In this document: in pieces, positions 58,901-64,000 of the stretch
Position numbering within the stretch: the first letter of the stretch is position 1
Layout: each line of letters opens with the position of its first letter
DNA from: Algibacter_G agarivorans
GTDB taxonomy: Bacteria > Bacteroidota > Bacteroidia > Flavobacteriales > Flavobacteriaceae
Assembly (NCBI RefSeq): GCF_039543245.1
Contig: NZ_BAABJJ010000036.1
Location: 1-64,000, forward strand
Direction of reading: 5' to 3'
DNA: 64,000 bases
Position numbers and translations under genes: made by a program
Notes under the pieces: model-generated
Told to the model about the DNA's origin: nothing
The model's database searches: none
Seen by the model: only the letters and a program-made list of their open reading frames with translations

Positions 58901-59224
58901 TGCAGACTCTAGCGTATTGCCTTGATAAGTATTGTTAACAGATTGATTGGTTTCTATTTTTCCTGAATCCCATACATCGCCTTTATCATGACTTAAAACA
59001 TCTAAACTACTAGCTACTAAAATTTGATAAGCCGTTTGCTTCTGCCCTCTAGTCTGATTAACTTCAACAAGTTTCCAACTTAATCTTGGAGCTGTATTAT
59101 CTATTCCCAAAGGATTTATACGGTATTCACAACGCAAATTTGTAAGTTTTATTGATGATTCACGGCAACTCAGAATGCATAACGTCAATATCAAACATAA
59201 AGGAATTAATAATCTGTTTTTCAT
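55985..59224 (-). CDS. GH78 alpha-L-rhamnosidase with discoidin-like C-terminus
   Basis: 1079-residue lipoprotein (leader ending TLCILSCRES). Domains: Ig-like (about 25-125, LRCEYRINPLGIDNTAPRLS), jelly-roll Bac_rhamnosid_N (about 145-330), second beta domain (about 360-470), (alpha/alpha)6 catalytic barrel with DCPHRERRGWGEVT near residue 510, C-terminal beta domain (about 835-940) and a discoidin/F5-8C-like domain (about 955-1079, FNKVVISEFDNQ, KCRIYIVDSKN). It is very similar to the partial gene at the right edge, the two being recent paralogues flanking the GH59 fusion. Expected to release alpha-linked rhamnose, possibly next to a glucuronate residue. Confidence 0.92.
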   Translation of the reverse strand: MKNRLLIPLCLILTLCILSCRESSIKLTNLRCEYRINPLGIDNTAPRLSWKLVEVNQTRGQKQTAYQILVASSLDVLSHDKGDVWDSGKIETNQSVNNTYQGNTLESAKQYFWKVKVWDASGNASHWSEPATFSMGLLNQEDWKGDWILKSDQKKTDHNWYRKNFELKEEATSAFVFIGSFGYHELYVNGEKVTDNVMNPVSSYMKKRIPYLTYDISDKLKKGDNVIAIWHAAGWARWRRIREYRNIPFVFKAQAEIQTSINQMTLSTDETWKCKKSHSEYYGDWDILRFGGETIDDRKREDNWNTSDYDDSNWMNAIVYNHNMLNENIPEGNNISFALNSIKDREVRALYSPITAKLSAQIVEPQVKFKEVKPISISYNKDGSCLIDMGENYTGFFEIELYNGKEGGAVYFEISDQLGQTTSWNQKSKYIFGKSGKGKFQNRFNVAGGRWVTVYGLKYEPKIADAKGYVVTNNRKQISKFESSSKQLNQIYQINLNTYLANTMDGILVDCPHRERRGWGEVTVAAMYGDALPNFESGAYMDQYLQYTRDAQLHDGQIRGVINEEDRPFLMWKANSPLTVWETYRMLGDKKVLEDNYESMQKWMKWMLDHSNFETGGAIKAGKQGAREFPGLGDWCTPRGNFWTSSNSPEAVHFNNCLYAFMLDNAEKIAKVLGKNEDAKKYANWLKVQREATHKLSYNPKTGKYVKGQQVDQAFALLSGVTPASETEKVEAVLEDNVLYKFPYYDTGSSGQALYTRYFIESGERMDLIYELLEDKHHPSYGYFIEQGKTVWPERWSAVGNSQIHTCYTGIGGYFIKGFGGIRPNPESLGMQSMIIKPALVGDLTYANTEYKSLYGNVIVNWTKKDDKAKFHIEVPVNTTAKIYVPATDKESVKEGNQLAENSKSISYVGTEKNAAVSNYVIFNVESGIYNFDVTEVPKTTFPEPLNTLDNLALVGRMSASSMFIETEKLPGFEAFKANDEDDETRWLSAKTKNQYLEVTWVKPQTFNKVVISEFDNQIISYKIQYWVNNEWKDNASGTSRGANKEHSFDKVTSTKCRIYIVDSKNVPSIKEFKIFNIK

Positions 59225-59288
59225 TTTTTATATAACTTATTCGATTTGCATTCAAGTGTTTTAAGCCTCATTAGAACTATGCTTGTTA

Positions 59289-61619
59289 CTAGTGGGTGAT
59301 TTCTAAATTATCAAATAGGTTTTCATCGTAGGAACTAGCCAACATAACATACCCCGTGGTCTTTTGATGTGATACGTTTACCAAAGAAACCTCATCTACA
59401 AAAGCTTCTACTTCTTTATTTTGAAAAGTGAGCTTAAGGGCATGCCATTGATTACCATCAAAATTAGGAATAACGCCTTCTTTTAGCACCTCCTTATCAA
59501 ACATCAATTTCCAATTACCATTTTTCGCTACCTGAAAACGATAGCCTTTTAGGTAACTTCCTTGAACACGTCCTCCTAATTCTAAATTACCTCCTTCAAT
59601 AAATACGTCGACACTACAGGTGTAATTCTCCCAGTTTACATCACCCACTAGTGTATTGGGTTTAATGTTTGAATGTCGATAAACCCGCATCCAGTCGTAA
59701 CCTTGTTCGGGAATAATTTGTTTTAAACATTGCGAACCATCTTCTTTTAAAGCAATTTCAAAACTCCCCGTTTGATCTGAATGGTACTTAGGAAGATCTC
59801 CCGCTTTTCTATCTTCATAGTCTTCCCTATACGGAAAAGGAAATGGCTGTTCTTCAGGAATTTTATAAGTCCCTTTTTGCTGTCCAGAGGTAGTAGTTAA
59901 AGAATATATAGATTGGGGATCTAGTGAAATTCGAATCACTCCATCTTTTGGCATTACGCTTTCTTGCTGAACAAACTGCTCATTTTCATCAGATTTCCAG
60001 ACATTAACTGTACCTGTTGAAAGACCTTCTCCTATTTTAATTTCAATTTCTTCTTGCTTTTCGGTGCAAATTATCATACTCCACTCTGGGCTATTTTTTT
60101 CTTTTAAAGTTACACAACTTCCTTTATAAGTTGCGCTGTCAAAAAGACCGCATGCACTGTTTAAGTACTGCCAGTTGAGAGGCTCAGTAAACTGAGTAGT
60201 GTGTGCTGTGGCCCAAATAGTTGGCCAAACTTCATAATAACCACTCCACGGACTGTTTGCCTTCATAGCCCCAGCTTTATCCCAAGTTACTGATTTATAG
60301 ATTGAACCTATAGGAGCCCATATTAATGTTTTAGTAATTCTGTCTCGGATATAAAACTTGTTGTAAATGCGAGCCAAATTTAGCGCTCCTGCGCCTCCCC
60401 AATCTTTTCCTGTCCAACTCCAATCTTCACTAGCCCATAATAGTTTACCACTATTCTTAGCTTTTTCGGTTGTAGGACGTCCGCGACCATCCACCATATT
60501 TTCGTTAAACTCACGCCCTGTAACATAGTGGTAACCTACAGCTTCTACTACTTCATCGAATGCTTTATCATTTTCAAATTCGTTAAATATCTTCCAATCT
60601 CCGCTATTATCATCTGGACCTTGAATTTTCACATTATTATAACCTCGAGAATCTAGTAAAGGACGCACTTCATTTACAAGCCAATCACGATTTGTATAAT
60701 TCTCATTTTCTGCAGCTGCAACCCAATCTATATCCAATTCCCACTGTTTTTTAGCAACATCCAAAAAAGTAACAAAATACTCTGCAGATTCGGATGTATA
60801 AATATCAGGTTTTAAGTACCCAGGAAAACTCCACGGAAGATATTCTAGAATAACCTTAGGATTTCTGTTACAGGCCTCTTTCATTAACCAAAATTCATAA
60901 CCTCGTGATACCGGATTTTTTAACTCTTCTCGTGTAATAGCATGTGATGGTTCTGAACCACAGGTTGAGTTTTCACCACCACCCATTTCTACTTTTAAAT
61001 GCTGAAAACCGGCACCAAATTTGGGTTTAAACAAATAATCAAGTATCTGACTTCTAACTGAATCTTCGTAATCATACAACAAGTCCGAAGAAGCACCCGC
61101 ACTTACTCCACCAATACCTTCAAATGTGCGCCCATCATCATGTCCATTCAATGAAATTTGTATAATGCCATTGCTGTTAGGAAATACATAAGGTTGAAAT
61201 GCGGTTTCTGGGTTTTCTATGTCTCCCATTTCAAACCAAGATAGTTCGCTATGTGCTGCTCCTCGGTTGTTTCCCCAAACCGTTACTTTCCAATACACAC
61301 GCTGACCTGACTTTAAGGGGGCTCCTGAATATTGAAACGGGCCGGTTTCTGATGTACTTGTTGGTCCAGTATCCCAAATATCTGGGTATTTAAGCTTCTC
61401 AATAGATGTAGCCATCATAATACGATAACCGCCTTGCTTCGGGCTCTTTTCATCTCCTATATATGTCCAACTAAAATAAGGACTTGAATTGGTTATACCC
61501 AATGGGTTTACCTCTGAATTACACTTTAAGTCTTTTACCTCTATAGCATAAACTAAAGAACTGAAAAACAGTAGATAAACCAGGATTACACTACCGTAGG
61601 ATTTAGATAATGTTTTCAT
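59289..61619 (-). CDS. GH59-like enzyme fused to a GH78-type N-terminal domain
   Basis: 776 residues, signal peptide to VYA. Residues about 27-135 (VKDLKCNSEVNPLGITNSSP, YWKVTVWGNN) are the Ig-like N-terminal domain of the neighbouring GH78 enzymes. From about 150 the protein becomes a GH59 galactocerebrosidase-type TIM barrel: GRTFEGIGGVSAGASSDLLY, FQHLKVEMGGGENSTCGSEP, acid/base Glu306 (ENENYTN) and nucleophile Glu398 (LLWASEDWSW), matching the WNE and LWASED motifs of human GALC. A beta domain and a concanavalin-like lectin domain (about 590-776) follow, as in GH59. Known GH59 enzymes cleave beta-galactosides; the activity here is unknown, and a galactose or related linkage in the polymer is an inference. 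Confidence 0.82.
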   Translation of the reverse strand: MKTLSKSYGSVILVYLLFFSSLVYAIEVKDLKCNSEVNPLGITNSSPYFSWTYIGDEKSPKQGGYRIMMATSIEKLKYPDIWDTGPTSTSETGPFQYSGAPLKSGQRVYWKVTVWGNNRGAAHSELSWFEMGDIENPETAFQPYVFPNSNGIIQISLNGHDDGRTFEGIGGVSAGASSDLLYDYEDSVRSQILDYLFKPKFGAGFQHLKVEMGGGENSTCGSEPSHAITREELKNPVSRGYEFWLMKEACNRNPKVILEYLPWSFPGYLKPDIYTSESAEYFVTFLDVAKKQWELDIDWVAAAENENYTNRDWLVNEVRPLLDSRGYNNVKIQGPDDNSGDWKIFNEFENDKAFDEVVEAVGYHYVTGREFNENMVDGRGRPTTEKAKNSGKLLWASEDWSWTGKDWGGAGALNLARIYNKFYIRDRITKTLIWAPIGSIYKSVTWDKAGAMKANSPWSGYYEVWPTIWATAHTTQFTEPLNWQYLNSACGLFDSATYKGSCVTLKEKNSPEWSMIICTEKQEEIEIKIGEGLSTGTVNVWKSDENEQFVQQESVMPKDGVIRISLDPQSIYSLTTTSGQQKGTYKIPEEQPFPFPYREDYEDRKAGDLPKYHSDQTGSFEIALKEDGSQCLKQIIPEQGYDWMRVYRHSNIKPNTLVGDVNWENYTCSVDVFIEGGNLELGGRVQGSYLKGYRFQVAKNGNWKLMFDKEVLKEGVIPNFDGNQWHALKLTFQNKEVEAFVDEVSLVNVSHQKTTGYVMLASSYDENLFDNLEITH

Positions 61620-61686
61620 ATTTCTATATTTTTATTTTTTAACTCTTCTATTAAATAATAGTAAACCTATATTTTATAGACTCCAT

Positions 61687-64000
61687 TTATTTATGGGAAA
61701 TCTTGAACTCTGAAATTGCTGGGTTACTTTTTGATTTAAGGATTAGAATTCTACATTTTGATGCTGTTACCGTTTTAAAATCATGACTATTATTAACTCC
61801 ACAATTTTCACCTTTAGCCACATCATTCCATTTACCATCATTAAAGTATTGAATTTTATAGCTTGAAATATTTGTATTGAACTCATCTATTACAACTTGG
61901 TTAAACTTTTGAGGATTTACCCACTCTACTTCCAGCCATTCGTTTTCAGTACTATTTGCCTTCCAATGGGTTTCCAAGTTTTCATCATTGGCTCTAAACG
62001 CTTCAAAAACAGGCAATTTTGCAGATTGTATTGTCATTGAAGACGCATTCATTCGTCCTATTAAAGCCAAATTTTCAGGTTGATTTAAAGGTGCAGGATA
62101 TCTTGTTTCTGGAAGCTTATTCACTTTAAAATCATATACACCAGAACCTACTTTATAAATAACATAATTACCTACCGCATCACTTTTTTCTGAACCTATA
62201 TAAGTAATACTATCAACATCTTCAGCAAAGGTTTCTCCTTCTAAAACATCTTTGCTTTTATTAGCAGGGATATATACTTTAGCTGATGTGTTTACAGGAA
62301 TTTCAATATGAAACAATGCATCTGTCTCTGTTTTTTTCCAGTTTACAACGATGTTTCCATACATGGATTCGTATTCTGTATTCGCATAAGTTAAATCGCC
62401 CACAGGAGCAGGTTTTACAATAAAATGCTGCATACCTAAATGATCTGAATCTGGTCTAATACCAGCAAACCCTTTAATAAAATAGCCGCCTATGCCCGTA
62501 TAGCAAGTATGAATTTGACTGCTTCCTATTGCAGACCATCGCTCTGGCCAAACGGTTCTACCCTGCTCTATAAAATAGCCATAACTTGGGTGCCTTGTAT
62601 CTTGAAGCAATTCATAAATTAAATCCATGCGCTCTCCATACTCTGTAAAATAGCGCGTATACAATGCTTGCCCAGAGCTTCCTGTATCGTAATATGGAAA
62701 TTTATAGAGTACCTGATCTACCATATTATCATACACTTTTTGCTTTTCAGATTCGGGTGTAATACCTGAAATTAAGGCAAAAGCTTGATTCACTTGATGG
62801 CCTTCACCATACTTTCCTGTCTCAGGATCGTAAGTCTGTTTGTGCGTCGCATCACGTTGCACTTTTAAACGTCCTGAATATACTATTACATCCTCTTTCT
62901 TACCGAGTGTTTCTGCAACATTCTTAGCACAATCGAGCATAAACGCATACACACAATTGTTAAAATGCGCCGATTCTGGTGAATTACTTGCCGACCAGAA
63001 GTTTCCTCGTGGTGTACACCAATCGCCCAAACCAGGGAATTCTAAGGTTCCGCGTTTTCCAATAATTAAAGCACCTCCCGTTTCATAATTTGAATGCTCA
63101 TACAACCAATGCATCCATTTTTTCATGGAAGTGTAATGGTTTTCTAGCAAACGCTTATCTCCAAAGGTGCGATACGTTTCCCAAATGGTAATGGGGCTAT
63201 TTGCCATCCACATTAAAAAGTTAAAATCGTCGCCATTTATAACAGCACGTACCTTACCATCATCGGCTTGCGCATCTTGCATAAACTGTGCATATTGCTC
63301 CATGTAAGCACCACTTTCAAAATTAGGTAAAGCATCACCGTATATGGCCGCTACAGTAACTTCGCCCCAACCACGGCGTTCACGATGCGGACAATCCACT
63401 AAAATACCATCAATAGTATTCGCTAAATAGGTATTCAGGTTTATTTGATAAATTTTATTCAACAGTTCGCTAGAACTTTCAAATTGACTAATCTGCTTAC
63501 GATTATTTGTAATAACGTAGCCTTTTATATCTTTTAATTCTGGTTTATAATTCAACCCAGAAACCGTTACCCAGCGTCCGCCAGCTAAATTAAAACGATT
63601 TGTAAAATGACCTTCGCCTGTTTTATTATAAATGTACTTGCTTTTTTGTTTCCAAGAGGATGTTTGCCCTTCTTGGTCGCTAATTTCAAATACTATGGAA
63701 TCACCTTCAACACCATTATACATGTTCATTTCAAAATAACCTGTATAGTTTTCGCCCATATCAATTAGGTAGGTACCATCTTTATTTTTCTTAACACCAA
63801 TAGAGTTTACCTGTTTGTATTTAACTTGAGGCTCTACCATTTGGGCGCTTAAAGTTGCTGTTATTTTTCCACTCGGTGGATTAGCATCTGTACTTGGTAC
63901 ACGAACAGCACCTTTTGGACCTAAGTTTATATCGGCTATACCAACCTCCATTTCTTTAGAATCGTCAAATATTTTGGCATTTGCCCAATTACTATCATCA
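61687..64000 (-). CDS. GH78 alpha-L-rhamnosidase, partial at the window edge
   Basis: The frame is open to the right edge: upstream of the apparent ATG at 63951 it reads DDSNWANAKIFDDSKE, which aligns with DDSNWMNAIVYNHNMLNE of the 1079-residue paralogue, so the true start lies outside. Present are the second beta domain, the catalytic barrel with DCPHRERRGWGEVT, the C-terminal beta domain and the discoidin-like domain (FNQVVIDEFNTN, SKCRILILKSKS). Protein and DNA similarity to 55985-59224 is high throughout, indicating a tandem duplication around the GH59 fusion. It lies 67 nt upstream of that gene in the long operon. Confidence 0.93.
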   Translation of the reverse strand, partial: DDSNWANAKIFDDSKEMEVGIADINLGPKGAVRVPSTDANPPSGKITATLSAQMVEPQVKYKQVNSIGVKKNKDGTYLIDMGENYTGYFEMNMYNGVEGDSIVFEISDQEGQTSSWKQKSKYIYNKTGEGHFTNRFNLAGGRWVTVSGLNYKPELKDIKGYVITNNRKQISQFESSSELLNKIYQINLNTYLANTIDGILVDCPHRERRGWGEVTVAAIYGDALPNFESGAYMEQYAQFMQDAQADDGKVRAVINGDDFNFLMWMANSPITIWETYRTFGDKRLLENHYTSMKKWMHWLYEHSNYETGGALIIGKRGTLEFPGLGDWCTPRGNFWSASNSPESAHFNNCVYAFMLDCAKNVAETLGKKEDVIVYSGRLKVQRDATHKQTYDPETGKYGEGHQVNQAFALISGITPESEKQKVYDNMVDQVLYKFPYYDTGSSGQALYTRYFTEYGERMDLIYELLQDTRHPSYGYFIEQGRTVWPERWSAIGSSQIHTCYTGIGGYFIKGFAGIRPDSDHLGMQHFIVKPAPVGDLTYANTEYESMYGNIVVNWKKTETDALFHIEIPVNTSAKVYIPANKSKDVLEGETFAEDVDSITYIGSEKSDAVGNYVIYKVGSGVYDFKVNKLPETRYPAPLNQPENLALIGRMNASSMTIQSAKLPVFEAFRANDENLETHWKANSTENEWLEVEWVNPQKFNQVVIDEFNTNISSYKIQYFNDGKWNDVAKGENCGVNNSHDFKTVTASKCRILILKSKSNPAISEFKISHK

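Noticed and set aside
61687..63951. ATG at 63951 as the start of the last GH78
   Set aside because: The frame continues upstream to the window edge with clear homology to the paralogue, so this Met is internal.
1..64000. Insertion sequences, transposases, integrases, CRISPR arrays, tRNA or rRNA genes
   Set aside because: None recognised on either strand; the duplications and pseudogenes have no visible mobile element beside them.

Overview
The window is a low-GC (roughly one third G+C) stretch of a marine Bacteroidota chromosome, most likely Flavobacteriia. Supporting signs are four intact proteins with T9SS type A sorting domains (C-termini such as KIVKQ and KIVIR), one SusC/SusD pair, many Bacteroidota-type lipoprotein signals, and promoters with the Bacteroidota -7 element (TAnnTTTG). 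Almost everything is one very large polysaccharide utilization locus (PUL), nearly all on the minus strand. Enzyme content (PL24/PL25-like beta-propeller lyases, a jelly-roll lyase candidate, GH78, GH106, GH39, GH43, GH2, GH3, GH5-like, a GH59 fusion, three S1 sulfatases, rhamnose mutarotase and rhamnose transporter RhaT) points to a sulfated, rhamnose-rich uronic-acid polysaccharide such as ulvan from green algae. The substrate is an inference.

Layout from left to right. 1-309: terminators and a promoter driving only a 32-codon lipoprotein-like remnant. 310-4203: PL24-like secreted lyase, rhamnose mutarotase, small T9SS protein. 4487-17516: operon read leftward, GH5-like, GH3, GH2, S1 sulfatase, DUF1080, a frameshifted alginate-lyase-fold lyase, GH3. 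17687-22318: SusC/SusD. 22567-25755: the only plus-strand block, two pseudogenes (a decayed copy of the pair at 53638-55802) and a secreted jelly-roll protein. 25945-30470: GH2 remnant, GH39, DUF1080, sulfatase. 30638-37801: GH43, carbohydrate-binding T9SS protein, PL25-like lyase, GH78. 38016-42338: clan GH-A enzyme, RhaT, sulfatase. 42474 to the right edge: one very long operon with three GH106 genes, an isomerase-like enzyme, a secreted nucleoside-hydrolase-fold protein, its carbohydrate-binding partner, GH78, a GH59 fusion, and a GH78 cut by the window edge.

How it fits together (inference): surface lyases (PL24/25/28-like) cut the polymer, SusCD imports oligosaccharides, periplasmic S1 sulfatases and the GH78/GH106/GH39/GH43/GH3/GH2 enzymes dismantle them, RhaT imports L-rhamnose, and RhaM interconverts its anomers. 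No regulator, no unsaturated-uronyl hydrolase (GH88/GH105) and no canonical rhaA/rhaB/rhaD are in the window, so these must lie elsewhere.

The strongest new observation is a shared operator, core AGTACAGGAT, found at 11 promoters. In each it sits exactly 22 nt upstream of an 8-base -7 element of type TAnnT, which defines one regulon across the locus.
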